A stretch of DNA of 64,000 nt from Caulobacter henricii (GCF_001414055.1 NZ_CP013002.1:1984001-2048000); one strand, 5' to 3'. Positions 45,845 to 55,775 are shown, numbered from the stretch's first letter. The notes: a model not told the origin generated them from the sequence alone. Program-made: numbers and translations.

Positions 45845-46930
45845 ATGGCCACGCCCGCCCATCTGAATCGTGTCGCCCTGCGTGGCCGTGGTGCCCGCTC
45901 AAACGCGACGGGGCGCTTCGAGACCTATCGTTCGGAATCCTTCGATGACGGCTGGACCGAAGCGGACGAAGCCGCGCGGCCCCTGACCACAATCATCCAG
46001 CCGATGAAGTCCAGGACCATCATCGCCCGAAATGACAGCCCAGACATCGGCTTCAACGCGTCGATCAATCCCTATCGCGGCTGCGAACATGGCTGCATCT
46101 ACTGCTATGCCCGCCCCGCCCATGCCTATCTGGGGCTTTCGCCCGGACTGGATTTCGAGTCCCGCCTGTTCTTCAAGCCCGAGGCAGGACGGCTGCTGGA
46201 ACGGGAGCTTTCTAAGCCCGGCTATAAACCTCAGGTCATCCATATCGGCGGCGACACCGATCCCTACCAGCCGCAGGAAAAATCCCTGCGGGTCACGCGG
46301 GCGGTGATCGAGACCCTGGCGCGTTTCAGCCACCCTTTTACGATCATTACCAAGTCGGCCCTGATCACGCGCGACCTGGATGTTCTTGGCCCCTTGGGCA
46401 AGGCAGGCCTCGTCCGCGCAGCCGTCTCGGTAACCACCCTTGACCGCAAACTGGCCCGCAGCATGGAACCGCGCGCGGCCACACCTGAGCGCCGCATCGA
46501 CGCGATCCGGCAACTGGCGGCTGCGGGCGTCCCGGTCACAGTCATGTTCGCCCCGTCCATTCCCTCGCTGAACGATCATGAAATGGAGGCCGTGCTGCAG
46601 CGGGCCGCCGAGGCCGGTGCCACCTCCGCGGGCTATGTCGCCCTGCGTTTGCCGCTCGAGATCGGCGATCTCTTCCAGCACTGGCTTCGTACCGATCACC
46701 CGGACCGTGCCAAACGGGTCATGTCCCTGGTCCGCCAGATGCGCGGGGGTGCGGTCAACAATTCTGAATGGGGCCAGCGCATGACCGGGGAAGGCCCGGT
46801 GGCGGAAGTGATGAACCAGCGCTTCCTGATCGCCAGACGGAAATCTGGCCTCGATGCGCCGTCCCAGCGGATGGATGTCGGGTCTTTCAAGGTTCCCGCC
46901 AGGGCCGGCGATCAGCTGACCCTGTTCTGA
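45845..46930 (+). CDS. PA0069-family radical SAM protein
   Basis: 361 residues. The radical SAM motif is CEHGCIYCYARP (Cys80, Cys84, Cys87), binding [4Fe-4S] and S-adenosylmethionine. The family signature is NPYRGCEHGC with HIGGDTDPYQPQEK and IITKSALITRDLDVL; it is related to the spore photoproduct lyase-like SPL group. The reaction is unknown. The family is found in many Proteobacteria and lacks assigned substrates. It overlaps the convergent acyltransferase gene by 19 bases. Confidence 0.9.
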   Translation: MATPAHLNRVALRGRGARSNATGRFETYRSESFDDGWTEADEAARPLTTIIQPMKSRTIIARNDSPDIGFNASINPYRGCEHGCIYCYARPAHAYLGLSPGLDFESRLFFKPEAGRLLERELSKPGYKPQVIHIGGDTDPYQPQEKSLRVTRAVIETLARFSHPFTIITKSALITRDLDVLGPLGKAGLVRAAVSVTTLDRKLARSMEPRAATPERRIDAIRQLAAAGVPVTVMFAPSIPSLNDHEMEAVLQRAAEAGATSAGYVALRLPLEIGDLFQHWLRTDHPDRAKRVMSLVRQMRGGAVNNSEWGQRMTGEGPVAEVMNQRFLIARRKSGLDAPSQRMDVGSFKVPARAGDQLTLF

Positions 46931-47973
46931 ACCCTGGCTCCATCGGCCTGAGCTACGCCGACCCGGGCCCGCAGCTTCATCCAGCGGCGTACCGGCATGT
47001 CGTAGGTGCGCAGCGCCACCCAGGCCCCGGCAAGGATCAGGACCACGGCCAGGGCGACGAAGCCCTCCGGATAGCCCTTGCCACCCAGGGCGCGGAAGGC
47101 GCGCAGCAGCAACTCCCAGAGCACCCAGTGCAGGGCATAGAGCGGATAGGAGATCTCGCCGCTGACCCGACAGAGCGCCCCCCTTCGCCCCTGGGGATCG
47201 CGATGGCCCAGCAGCACGATCAGGGGAAAGACGATAGCAACGCAGACCAGGTCATAGGTCGCCGTATAGTCCAACGGTGGCATGGCCAGGACCGCCAGCA
47301 ACACCAGGGCCAGCAGCCAGACCGGTGCTCCGATCCGGAGATAGGGCTGAATCCGATAGCAGGCCCAGCCCAGAGCGAAGGGGAAGATCGTCCGGATGAC
47401 ACCGATCCAGTAGGTCGCTCGATCCCAGCCGGTCTGAACCCCGCCCATGCCATAGGCAATGCCGATCAGCACACCGCCGGAAACGACGATGACCAGCACC
47501 AGCCATAGCGTGGAGAGGCGACGCGCCGGGAACCAAAGGGCGCTGGCCAGCAGTTCAAGAAACAGCGACCAGGCGGGCGGGTTCAGGGGAAACAGCGGCG
47601 AGAAACTGTCCTCATCCCCGACCCAGATCCGGGGCAGGACCAGCAGGCCCATCAGCAGGCAGGCTATGATGCCATCCCGGTGTCCGATCATCACCAGGGC
47701 CCCTGCAACCATGGACAGGGCGATCAGGGGCCAGACCCGGATCAGGCGTGCCCGCATGAAACTGGGCCAGCTGATGTCTCGCGTCCCATAGGCATGGGCC
47801 AGGACGAAACCACTGAGGCAGAAGAAAAAGTCCACCGCCAGATAGCCATGGGCCATCAGCCAGGGACGATAGGTCCAGCCCCCCAGATGGTAGAGAAGCA
47901 CCCCCACCGCCGCGAGGCCGCGCAGTCCGTCCAGGGCCTCATAGCGCCGCCCGACTTCGATTCCTGGCCCCAA
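46912..47973 (-). CDS. Membrane acyltransferase family 3 protein
   Basis: 353 residues from a TTG start preceded by GGGGG. The family start is YEALDGLRGLAAVGVLLYHL, with the conserved His in LYHL, then AVDFFFCLSGFVLAHAYG. Ten or so hydrophobic helices follow. These inner-membrane enzymes O-acetylate or acylate exported sugars such as LPS O-antigen or exopolysaccharide. Its sugar target is not indicated by neighbours. Confidence 0.88.
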   Translation of the reverse strand: MGPGIEVGRRYEALDGLRGLAAVGVLLYHLGGWTYRPWLMAHGYLAVDFFFCLSGFVLAHAYGTRDISWPSFMRARLIRVWPLIALSMVAGALVMIGHRDGIIACLLMGLLVLPRIWVGDEDSFSPLFPLNPPAWSLFLELLASALWFPARRLSTLWLVLVIVVSGGVLIGIAYGMGGVQTGWDRATYWIGVIRTIFPFALGWACYRIQPYLRIGAPVWLLALVLLAVLAMPPLDYTATYDLVCVAIVFPLIVLLGHRDPQGRRGALCRVSGEISYPLYALHWVLWELLLRAFRALGGKGYPEGFVALAVVLILAGAWVALRTYDMPVRRWMKLRARVGVAQADGARVQNRVS

Positions 47974-48031
47974 TATGCTTACCCCCGGTAACGGGACGCT
48001 TAGTGCCGCGCCGGGAACCGCCCGTCCAGCC

Positions 48032-49096
48032 TCAGGCCTTCTGCAGCAACAGGGCCTTGGTCAGGAATGCCCGATCCTCCGCAATCACACGCAGGCCCAC
48101 ACCGCTGAACAGGGCGGCAAGGTCGGTCTGGGCGTAGGTCGAATAGTAGGGCTCGTGAAAATAGACCGGAAAGGCCTCCAGCAGGCGTGACAGATCGGGC
48201 TCATCCTTCGGCTGCACCGAATCGACAAAGACCAGAACACCGCCGGGCTTGAGCACCCGGGCGATGGCGGCGGCCACGACAGGCCGTACCCGCGGTGGCA
48301 GTTCATGAAACAGGTAGACACAGCTCACGGCATCCAGAGACCCGTCAGCGAAGGGCATGGACTCGGCATTGGCCTGGACCATGCCGATGCCCGAGCGTGC
48401 CCGGGCCCGGTCCAGATAGGCCGGCGACAGGTCGAGTCCGGCCAGGGACGCGCGTGGGAAGGTTGCCTTCAGATCCTGCAGGAAGGATCCGGCTCCACAG
48501 GCTGCATCGACGATCCGAAGGTCGCGATGATCCCGGCCGCGCCAGTGCTTGGCCAGGAGCGACAGTCCTCTGCGGCGCATGGCGGCGGCCGTGCCGGCAA
48601 ACAGCGCCTCGACCTGGGCGTCATAGCGCTCGGCACTTTCGGCGGTAAACCAGCCGCCCGACTGGAAGTGGAAGTTCTGCCGATAGTAATTCGGATAGGT
48701 GCCCGCTGTCGTTTCCGAACGGACCTCGACCCCATCGCCCCGCCGGCGACGCTGATCGACCGCACGCGCATCGACCAGAAAGTCCAGGGTCCGCATAAGC
48801 GACTTTACCGGTCCGGTCGAAGCCCCTTCCAGGGCCGGGTAGAGGCCGGCGGCGACATCCCGGGCGTCCTTTTCAAAGGCTTCCAGATAGACCTGTCGCA
48901 GGCGGGCACCGGATACCGGCGGCCCCTCGGGCTGGAAGTTGCGCGCAGCCTCGCCGCGCGTCGGCTGGGTCAGGGCGCGGGCCAGGCCACCGGCGGCTGT
49001 CCACCACAGGGCCTTGGCTGCGGCCCTGGCACTTTGCCCAACGGCCTCTAGCGCGAAGGCCCGCCGCTGACGTCGTGCAATGGCTCGGTCGTCCAT
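48032..49096 (-). CDS. Class I SAM-dependent methyltransferase
   Basis: 354 residues from ATG 49096, with GAGG upstream. The N-terminal 160 residues are helical with no known family. The Rossmann domain has motif I IVDAACGAGSFLQDLKATF, then ANAESMPFADGSLDAVSCVY and VLKPGGVLVFVDSVQPKDEP. The similarity is to ubiquinone/menaquinone-type or small-molecule methyltransferases. It starts 7 bases after the RNA methyltransferase gene and is co-transcribed. Confidence 0.87.
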   Translation of the reverse strand: MDDRAIARRQRRAFALEAVGQSARAAAKALWWTAAGGLARALTQPTRGEAARNFQPEGPPVSGARLRQVYLEAFEKDARDVAAGLYPALEGASTGPVKSLMRTLDFLVDARAVDQRRRRGDGVEVRSETTAGTYPNYYRQNFHFQSGGWFTAESAERYDAQVEALFAGTAAAMRRRGLSLLAKHWRGRDHRDLRIVDAACGAGSFLQDLKATFPRASLAGLDLSPAYLDRARARSGIGMVQANAESMPFADGSLDAVSCVYLFHELPPRVRPVVAAAIARVLKPGGVLVFVDSVQPKDEPDLSRLLEAFPVYFHEPYYSTYAQTDLAALFSGVGLRVIAEDRAFLTKALLLQKA

Positions 49097-49103
49097 GGCT
49101 GCC

Positions 49104-50336
49104 TCATCGCGAGAAGATCCCGACCAGTTCAATATGGGGTGACCAGACGAACTGGTCCACTGGCAGCACCTTTTCCAGCCTGAACCCGGCATCGACCAGG
49201 AGCCGGGCGTCGCGGGCGAAGGTCGCGGGATTGCACGAGACACTGATCACCCGGGAGACCTTGGAGTTGGCGATCTCGACGGTCTGCTCCAGGGCCCCCG
49301 CGCGCGGAGGATCGATCACCACTACGTCGGTCTTGGCCAGTTCCATGGTCAGAACAGGTCGACGGACGAGATCACGCGCCTCGGCAACGATCGGCTTCAG
49401 GCCTGGTGCACCACCGATCGCGGCCTTCAGGGCAGCGACGGCGGGAGCAGCGGAATCGGCGGCATAGACGGCAGCAATCTCGGCCAGCCGGAACGTGAAG
49501 GTCCCTGCCCCGCAGTACAGATCCGCGATCTTCGTAGCGCCCTGAGCGGCCTCGACCGCAAAGGCGACCATGGCCTTCTCAGCCTGGGGCGACGCCTGCA
49601 GGAAACTGCCCGGCGACAGGGCGACGACGGCCGGACCAAGCTTCACCAGAGGCTGACGGGCCATGTAGACGACCTCACCGGCCAGGGTGACGCGAGCAAA
49701 ATCGCCGTCACTGGCCGCCATGGCCGCCAGCATGCGGGCATCGGCCGACAGGCCCCCGCTCTTAGCCTCAACGCCGGTGATGTCGATATCGAGCCCTGTG
49801 GCCGTCAGGGTGACATGCAGGGTCGGTGCCGATTTCGGGTGTTCCAGGAAGGGCTGTGCCAGTCGCGCCAGGGCCGGAAAGGCGGCAACGAGGCGGGGAT
49901 CAGCGACCGGACAGTCCTCGATCTTCACCAAATTCCAGGACCGGCGCTCCTTGAAGCCCAGCCGCACACCGCCCTTGCCGCCCCGGGCATGCAGGGCCAC
50001 CCGCCGGCGCGATCCGGCAGGCGCGGCGAAGGTCGGCAGGATCTCGGTCTCCAGGCCCTCGTGCGAGAGCTGGACGCGGACCAGCTCAGACTTCCACGCC
50101 AGATAGGGCTGCTGGGCCCAGTGCTGGCTGGTGCAGCCCCCGCAGTCGCCGAAATGCCTGCAGGATGGCGCTATACGGTCGGGACTCGGTTCGAGAATGT
50201 CGATCAACTCGCCCCGCGATCCGTCCATCTTGACGGTGACGCGTTCGCCCGGGAGGGTCAGGGGGACGAACACCGGGCCCTGTCGGACGATACCGTCGCC
50301 CTGGGCACCGACGGCGTCGATGATCACTTCACGCAT
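49104..50336 (-). CDS. 23S rRNA (uracil-C5)-methyltransferase, RumA/RlmD-like
   Basis: 410 residues from ATG 50336 (MREVIIDAVGAQGDGIVRQG), giving a short TRAM-like start. The [4Fe-4S] ligands are CRHFGDCGGC with a later DCPVADP. Rossmann motif I is ADLYCGAGTFTFRLAE, and the catalytic nucleophile is in VISVSCNPATFARD. It makes 5-methyluridine in 23S rRNA (position 747 or 1939 by homology). An N-terminal extension to 50450 has no homology. Confidence 0.9.
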   Translation of the reverse strand: MREVIIDAVGAQGDGIVRQGPVFVPLTLPGERVTVKMDGSRGELIDILEPSPDRIAPSCRHFGDCGGCTSQHWAQQPYLAWKSELVRVQLSHEGLETEILPTFAAPAGSRRRVALHARGGKGGVRLGFKERRSWNLVKIEDCPVADPRLVAAFPALARLAQPFLEHPKSAPTLHVTLTATGLDIDITGVEAKSGGLSADARMLAAMAASDGDFARVTLAGEVVYMARQPLVKLGPAVVALSPGSFLQASPQAEKAMVAFAVEAAQGATKIADLYCGAGTFTFRLAEIAAVYAADSAAPAVAALKAAIGGAPGLKPIVAEARDLVRRPVLTMELAKTDVVVIDPPRAGALEQTVEIANSKVSRVISVSCNPATFARDARLLVDAGFRLEKVLPVDQFVWSPHIELVGIFSR

Positions 50337-50612
50337 TCCAAATCCAATCTCGCGGTCGGGGCCTGCACAGCCCCACCAATCAGGCCCTTGGCCAAGGCGG
50401 CCCGGGGCGCTGGAACCCGGAGGTCCCGTCAAGGGTGTCCATACCCGCAAAAGGGTCGCTTGGCATGAACGAAGATGAATGACCCGCTCAAGGTCCGTTC
50501 ATGTTCATCCCGGCATGTTGGGCCATAGGGTCATCGGAGCGTCGTTCCGAGCCACCCCAAAATTGCCATTTGTCAGTTTGAGATACCGGTCATGACCAAC
50601 AGGACGCCGACC

Positions 50613-51236
50613 ATGAAGATCGCTCTTTGCGCCGCCCTCGCCGCCGTCACCGCCGGCGCGCTGGCCCCGACCCTTGCCAGCGCCCAGTCCTATGGCCAGC
50701 CCGGCTATCGTGACAGCAGCTATGACAGCAACGGCTACTACTATGACCCCTGCCGCCGCAGCACGACCCAGCGCGGTACCGGCGGCGGACTGGCCGGTGC
50801 AGGCCTTGGTGCCGCCATTGGCGGGAGCATCGCCGGCCGTGGCGCCAAGACCGAAGGGGCCGTCCTGGGCGGCCTGCTCGGCGCAGTGATCGGCTCCAAT
50901 ATCGGCAAGACCTCGGCGGCCTGCCGCTCCGGCACGAGCCTGCCGCCGCCGACCGTCAACAGCCGCTATGATAACAGCTATGACGCCCGGCCCTACGACG
51001 CCCGCTCCTATGACACAGGCTCGTACCAGGATCCGCGTTATGAAGACGCCCGTCGGGACGCGGAGCGCGACGCCTATCGCCGTAGCTCCGACACCTATCG
51101 GGTTGATCAGCGTTCGGCCGACATCAACGGCTGCACCCTGGCCGAAAGCCCGATCTATCTGCCGGATGGCCGCGTTCAGAAGCGTTTCGTTCGGGTCTGC
51201 CCGGACGCCAGCGGACGGTTCCAGGTCGTCGACTAG
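50613..51236 (+). CDS. Secreted glycine-zipper protein
   Basis: 207 residues from ATG 50613, chosen because AGGA precedes it; ATG 50592 has none. The signal peptide ends at LASAQ. A glycine-zipper membrane-interacting segment (GGLAGAGLGAAIGGSIAG, then LGGLLGAVIGSNIG) is followed by a Tyr/Asp/Arg-rich low-complexity region (YDARPYDARSYDTGSYQDPR) and a small C-terminal domain with two Cys. These are usually outer-membrane or envelope-stress proteins. Confidence 0.85.
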   Translation: MKIALCAALAAVTAGALAPTLASAQSYGQPGYRDSSYDSNGYYYDPCRRSTTQRGTGGGLAGAGLGAAIGGSIAGRGAKTEGAVLGGLLGAVIGSNIGKTSAACRSGTSLPPPTVNSRYDNSYDARPYDARSYDTGSYQDPRYEDARRDAERDAYRRSSDTYRVDQRSADINGCTLAESPIYLPDGRVQKRFVRVCPDASGRFQVVD

Positions 51237-51259
51237 AGACCAAGCCCTCGGTTAATCTG

Positions 51260-51300
51260 CCAAGAGACGGCCGTCCGCTTTTAGCGGGCGGCCGTTTGGC
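51260..51300. terminator. Bidirectional terminator hairpin
   Basis: A 12-bp stem ACGGCCGTCCGC / GCGGGCGGCCGT (51267-51278 and 51284-51295, one T-G wobble), extended by GCCAA/TTGGC. It lies between the glycine-zipper gene and tlyA, which converge. Confidence 0.75.
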
Positions 51301-52031
51301 TATTGGCGACGCGCCCAGATCAGGCCTTCGACCTGACCGTCACCGCCGGTGATTGGGCTCTCGGCCTGCCCCATGACGGTCCAGCCGGACACCTCGAGGA
51401 AGCTGATGATCTCGCGATGGACGCGATCGATAGTCTCCGGATCCTTGACCAGCCCGCCCTTGCCGACATGTTCTCTCCCCGCCTCGAACTGGGGCTTGAT
51501 CAGGGCGATCAGATCCGTGCCTGGAACGGCCAGATCCAGGGCGGCCGGCAGGGCCTTGGTCATCGAGATGAAGCTGACGTCACTGACGATGAGTTCCGGA
51601 TCCTCCGCGATCCAGCTGCTGTCCAGGAGTCGCGCATCCGTCCCCGAGAGGTCCACGACCCGTTCGTGCTCGACCAGACTGTGGTGAAGTTGGTCGCGGC
51701 CGACATCCACAGCATAGACCTTGGCTGCCCCCCGCGACAGCAGGACCTCAGTGAAGCCGCCGGTGGAAGCCCCGACGTCGATAGCGACCTTGCCCTCGAC
51801 GACAATGGGCCAGAGATCCAGCGCATGGACCAGTTTCAGGGCCCCGCGTCCGACCCAGGGGTGGGCGGCCGAAGCACGGATCGATACATGCTCTTCGACC
51901 ATTTCCGAGGGCTTGCGCACCAGCACGCCGTCGGCCTGCACGAGCCCGGCCTCAATGGCCTCACGGGCCTTGGCGCGGCTGTCAAACAGGCCGCGCTCCA
52001 TCATCAGAACATCTACACGTCGACGGGTCAT
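51300..52031 (-). CDS. tlyA: TlyA-family RNA methyltransferase
   Basis: 243 residues. An N-terminal S4 RNA-binding domain (MTRRRVDVLMMERGLFDSRA, then KAREAIEAGLVQADGVLV) and an FtsJ-type Rossmann fold (AIDVGASTGGFTEVLLSRGA, IVSDVSFISMTKALPAAL, ALIKPQFEAGREHVGKGG). It methylates ribose 2'-OH positions in rRNA; TlyA is also a haemolysin-labelled family in older annotation. It is divergent from the amidase gene. Confidence 0.94.
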   Translation of the reverse strand: MTRRRVDVLMMERGLFDSRAKAREAIEAGLVQADGVLVRKPSEMVEEHVSIRASAAHPWVGRGALKLVHALDLWPIVVEGKVAIDVGASTGGFTEVLLSRGAAKVYAVDVGRDQLHHSLVEHERVVDLSGTDARLLDSSWIAEDPELIVSDVSFISMTKALPAALDLAVPGTDLIALIKPQFEAGREHVGKGGLVKDPETIDRVHREIISFLEVSGWTVMGQAESPITGGDGQVEGLIWARRQ

Positions 52032-52130
52032 CCGCCGGCTCTATCACAGACTTGCGGTCGCGGTCGCTTCAGGATCAACTGAACGCCGATCACCGGCGCG
52101 CCAAGACGCCGGTCACCCGGGAGGACTTCC

Positions 52131-53615
52131 ATGCACTTCAGTCGCCGTGGCCTTTTGGCCGCCTCGGCCGCCATCGCCGCCGCTCCGTCCGTCCAAGCCA
52201 AGCCCCGCGCCGCCGGCCAGCCGGCCTGGACTCCGGACGCCACGGAGATCGCCGGCCGTATCCGCCGCAAGGAGGTCAGCGTCGCCGAGGTGGTCGAGGC
52301 GGCCATCCGCAAGGCCGAAGCGCTGCAGCCCAAGGTCGGGGCCATTGTCACTTCCGACTTCGACCGGGCGATGGACAAGGCCAAGGGGGGGCAGCTCTCC
52401 GGCCCGTTCGCCGGCGTTCCATTCCTGATCAAGGACCTGGACGCCTATACCGGCCTGCCAACGCGTTATGGCTCGCGCAGTTCGATGGGCGCGCGGCCTG
52501 AAAAGGCTCAGACCGCCTTTGTTGACGCCTATGATCGGGCAGGCCTGTTGGTGATCGGCAAGTCGAGCACGCCGGAGTACGGCTTCCTGCCGACGACCGA
52601 GCCTGTGGGCTTTCTGCCGACTCGCAATCCCTGGAACCTGAACCATTCCTCGGGCGGTTCATCCGGTGGGGCCGCGGCGGCCACCGCATCCGGCATCGTG
52701 CCCTTCGCCCATGCCAGCGATGGCGGCGGCTCAATCCGTATTCCGGCCTCCAACTGTGGTCTGTTTGGCCTCAAGCCCTCGCGCGGTCGAATGATCCAGG
52801 GCCGGCCGGGCGACCGCGGTGTCGATCTCTCCGTGGCCCATTGCGTCAGCCACAGCGTGCGCGACTCGGCAGCCCTGTTCGCAGCCAGCGAGCGCACGGC
52901 GGCGGGTTCGCCCTTCGCACCGGTCGGGGTGGTCACCGATCCACTGAAGAAGCGCCTTAAGGTCGGCCTGCTGATCGAGACCGGGACCGGCCAGAAGCCC
53001 GATGCCGAGGTCATTGCCGCCGTCGAAGGTGCCGCCAAGCTGATGGCCAGCCTCGGCCACCATGTCGAACCCACGCACTGGCCGATGGACGGCGCCCAGT
53101 TCGGGCGGGACTTCACCGCCCTGTGGTCCACCGGTGCCGCCGAACTTGCCGCCGGTGTCAGCAAGGCCATGAAACGCAAGGCTGATAGCTCTGTGCTCGA
53201 GCCCTTCACCCTGGGCATGGCCGACCTGGTCGCGGGCCTGAAGCCAGGCGACATCGAAGCCGCCGTCGGCCGGCTGCAGGCCACGGCCAGGGCCTATGAC
53301 ACCTGGCTGACCCAGTACGACATCATCCTGTCGCCTGTCCTGGGCAGCCCGCCTGCCGAGCTCGGCTTGGTCAGCGGTGCGGTCCCGTTCGAAACCCTGC
53401 AGGCCCGCCTGATGCACTATGTGGGTTATACCCCGGTGCACAATGTCGCCGGGGCTGCGGCGATGAGCGTGCCCCTGCACTGGACGGCGCAAGGTCTCCC
53501 GGTCGGCGTGCACTTCGCCGCGCGCATGGGAGCCGAAAAGCTGCTGTTCCAGCTGGCCTATCAGCTGGAGGCGGCCCAGCCCTGGGCTCACCGCAAGCCG
53601 CCGACCTCGCTTTAG
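52131..53615 (+). CDS. Tat-exported amidase-signature family protein
   Basis: 494 residues with GGGAGG well placed upstream. The leader FSRRGLLAASAAIAAAPSVQ has the twin-arginine SRRGLL, so export through Tat is expected. The amidase signature follows: catalytic Lys in FLIKDLDAY, cis-Ser in NHSSGGSSGGAAAATA and nucleophile Ser in ASDGGGSIRIPASNCG. It hydrolyses an unknown amide or nitrile-derived substrate in the periplasm. It is not GatA, which lacks a signal peptide. Confidence 0.92.
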   Translation: MHFSRRGLLAASAAIAAAPSVQAKPRAAGQPAWTPDATEIAGRIRRKEVSVAEVVEAAIRKAEALQPKVGAIVTSDFDRAMDKAKGGQLSGPFAGVPFLIKDLDAYTGLPTRYGSRSSMGARPEKAQTAFVDAYDRAGLLVIGKSSTPEYGFLPTTEPVGFLPTRNPWNLNHSSGGSSGGAAAATASGIVPFAHASDGGGSIRIPASNCGLFGLKPSRGRMIQGRPGDRGVDLSVAHCVSHSVRDSAALFAASERTAAGSPFAPVGVVTDPLKKRLKVGLLIETGTGQKPDAEVIAAVEGAAKLMASLGHHVEPTHWPMDGAQFGRDFTALWSTGAAELAAGVSKAMKRKADSSVLEPFTLGMADLVAGLKPGDIEAAVGRLQATARAYDTWLTQYDIILSPVLGSPPAELGLVSGAVPFETLQARLMHYVGYTPVHNVAGAAAMSVPLHWTAQGLPVGVHFAARMGAEKLLFQLAYQLEAAQPWAHRKPPTSL

Positions 53616-53637
53616 GTCACGAGGGCGAGCGGGGGCG

Positions 53638-54003
53638 TCACGCGCACCCGCTCGCCTTGTGCGCTTTCACATAACGAACAATCTCGGCGATGAGCGCGAA
53701 GTCCATCGCCTCCGGCTTGCGCCAGCGGATACAGCCCTTGCCGCAACTGGCCCCGACCAGGCGATCGCCAAAGCGCTCGATTGCCCCCTGCCCCGCATAC
53801 AGGGCCACATACTGCTTCTGGCTGTTGAAGGCGATCCACGGCGACTTGGGGTCGCCATAGGCCGGCATGCCATAGGCCATGCGCTCATGGTCGGCCCCGA
53901 AGGCGTCAATGCAAACCGCCCGCAACCGATCCAGTGCCGGGCGGCGATCGGGTTCCACCTCCTCCGGGAAGTCATCCACGCTCGCTGCCTTCGACTGGAC
54001 CAT
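53638..54003 (-). CDS. DUF1801 family protein
   Basis: 121 residues. The YdhG/DUF1801 fold is seen in RPALDRLRAVCIDAFGADHE, RMAYGMPAYGDPKSPWIAFN and QKQYVALYAGQGAIERFGDR, then CGKGCIRWRKPEAMDFALI. Members are small cytosolic proteins of unclear function; some have been called iron chaperones. It lies 21 bases after the acyl-CoA synthetase gene and may share its transcript. Confidence 0.85.
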   Translation of the reverse strand: MVQSKAASVDDFPEEVEPDRRPALDRLRAVCIDAFGADHERMAYGMPAYGDPKSPWIAFNSQKQYVALYAGQGAIERFGDRLVGASCGKGCIRWRKPEAMDFALIAEIVRYVKAHKASGCA

Positions 54004-54023
54004 TGCCGCCTCCGAAGAGGGCT

Positions 54024-55775
54024 CTAGCCCTCGACAAACACCTTCTTGAGTTCGTTCTTCATGATCTTGCCGTTGGCGTTGCGCGGCAAGGTTTCGTGCC
54101 AGAACACCACCTTCACCGGCACCTTGAAGGCCGCCAGACGGTCGGCGACAAAGGCCCGCAATTCGGCCTCGCTGGCTACAGCACCGGGTTTCAGGGTCAC
54201 GACTGCTGCAGGCTCTTCGCCCAGGGTCTTGTGCTCGATGCCGACCAGGGCTGCATCCATCACCGCCGGGTGGTCATAGAGGCAGTTCTCGACCTCGATG
54301 CAGTAAATGTTTTCACCGCCGCGGATCAGCATGTCCTTGGCGCGGTCGATGATGAAGCAGAAGCCTTCGGCGTCGAGACGCGCCAGGTCGCCGGTCTTCA
54401 CCCAGCCGTCGATGAAGGTCTGGGCAGTGGCTTCCGGCTTGTTCCAGTAGCCGCGCACCACCTGCGGGCCACGGCACCACAGTTCGCCGACCTCACCGAT
54501 CGGCAGTTCCCGATGCGGCTCCTCGACAGACATGATTTTCAGGTCGGTGACCGGCACGGCCGGGCCGCAGCTGTCGGGACGGTTTTCATAGTCCTCGGCC
54601 GAGTTGCTGGTGGCCGTGGCCGAGGTCTCGGTCATGCCCCAGCCATTGCCCGGCGAGGCCTTGGGCCAGACTTCCTTGATCTTGCGCACCAGTTCCGTAG
54701 CCGAGGGCGCGCCGCCATAGGCCACGGCCTCGATCGACGACAGGTCATACTTCTCGCGATTGGGGTGCTCGATAATCTGCCAGGCGATGGTCGGAACCCC
54801 GCCGATCTGGGTCAGACGCTCGTCCTCGATCAGTTGCATCGCCTTGTCCGGATCCCATTTGCGGATCATGGCTAGCTTGGCCCCGCCAAACAGCGAGGGA
54901 TTCAGCACCGCAAAACAGCCGGTGGCGTGGAAGAAGGGCACCGAGATCAGCGAGCCGCGCTGGGGACCATTGGGATCCAGCTCGGGCGGAGCCTCGCCCC
55001 GGCGCAGGAAACTGCGGGCCCCTGCGGCCGCGGCGGCGAAGATATTGCTGTTGACGTTGCGGTGCGTGCCGATCGCGCCCTTGGGCTTGCCCGTGGTGCC
55101 CGAGGTATAGAAGATCGTCGCATCGTCATCGGCCGCCAGAGGCGTGGTCGACAGCGGCTTTTCCTCCAGGGCGGCCCAGTCGCTGGGACCGCCGATCACC
55201 GTCTCCAGACGGGTGACATAGGGGTGGGCGATCTCTTCCCGCGAGCGGCTGACATAGACCCGCTGCAGGTCCGGACAGTTGTGCAGGTGCTCGGCCAGGC
55301 GCTCATAGCGCTCGACATCGACCACCAGGGTCTTGGCCCCGGAGTCCAGCAGACCGTATTCCAGCTCACCGCCGGTCCACCAGGCGTTCAGCGGCGTGAC
55401 GATCGCCCCCAGGGACAGGCCGGCATAGAAGGCCACTGGCCATTCGGGCAGGTTGCGCATGACGATGGCGATGCGATCGCCCTTCTGCACGCCCTTGGCG
55501 GCCAGCTCGGCTGCGAACACGGTCACGGCACGATAGAAGGCCTCAAAGCTGACCCGCTCGTCTTCATGGACCATGAAGATCTTTTCGCCATGGGCCCGGC
55601 CCAGGACCAGGGTATCCCGCAGGGTCGGCGGCGCATTCTTCCAGGTCCGGGTCTTGATGCCGCGGATCTCGACCTCCTCCATCTCGCCCGCCGTCCCCGG
55701 CTGGGTGATCATGGCATAGGCCTGCTGAACCGACATGGCGGGCCACGGGATGGAAGCGGGGGTGGCCTGGGTCAT
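54024..55775 (-). CDS. Acyl-CoA synthetase (AMP-dependent)
   Basis: 583 residues with GGGAGAG upstream. Adenylate-forming motifs are IFYTSGTTGKPKGAIGTHRN (A3), YGGAPSATELVRKI, GWGMTETSATAT (A5), KTGDLARLDAEGFCFIIDRA (A7-A8) and the catalytic Lys in RNANGKIMKNEL (A10). It activates a medium- or long-chain fatty acid, or an aromatic acid, to its CoA ester. A PsrA-like operator lies about 80 bases upstream, which supports a fatty-acid role. Confidence 0.92.
   Translation of the reverse strand: MTQATPASIPWPAMSVQQAYAMITQPGTAGEMEEVEIRGIKTRTWKNAPPTLRDTLVLGRAHGEKIFMVHEDERVSFEAFYRAVTVFAAELAAKGVQKGDRIAIVMRNLPEWPVAFYAGLSLGAIVTPLNAWWTGGELEYGLLDSGAKTLVVDVERYERLAEHLHNCPDLQRVYVSRSREEIAHPYVTRLETVIGGPSDWAALEEKPLSTTPLAADDDATIFYTSGTTGKPKGAIGTHRNVNSNIFAAAAAGARSFLRRGEAPPELDPNGPQRGSLISVPFFHATGCFAVLNPSLFGGAKLAMIRKWDPDKAMQLIEDERLTQIGGVPTIAWQIIEHPNREKYDLSSIEAVAYGGAPSATELVRKIKEVWPKASPGNGWGMTETSATATSNSAEDYENRPDSCGPAVPVTDLKIMSVEEPHRELPIGEVGELWCRGPQVVRGYWNKPEATAQTFIDGWVKTGDLARLDAEGFCFIIDRAKDMLIRGGENIYCIEVENCLYDHPAVMDAALVGIEHKTLGEEPAAVVTLKPGAVASEAELRAFVADRLAAFKVPVKVVFWHETLPRNANGKIMKNELKKVFVEG

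Noticed and set aside
52131..53615. Glutamyl-tRNA amidotransferase subunit A (gatA)
   Set aside because: The protein carries a twin-arginine leader and has no gatB or gatC neighbour, so it is an exported amidase.
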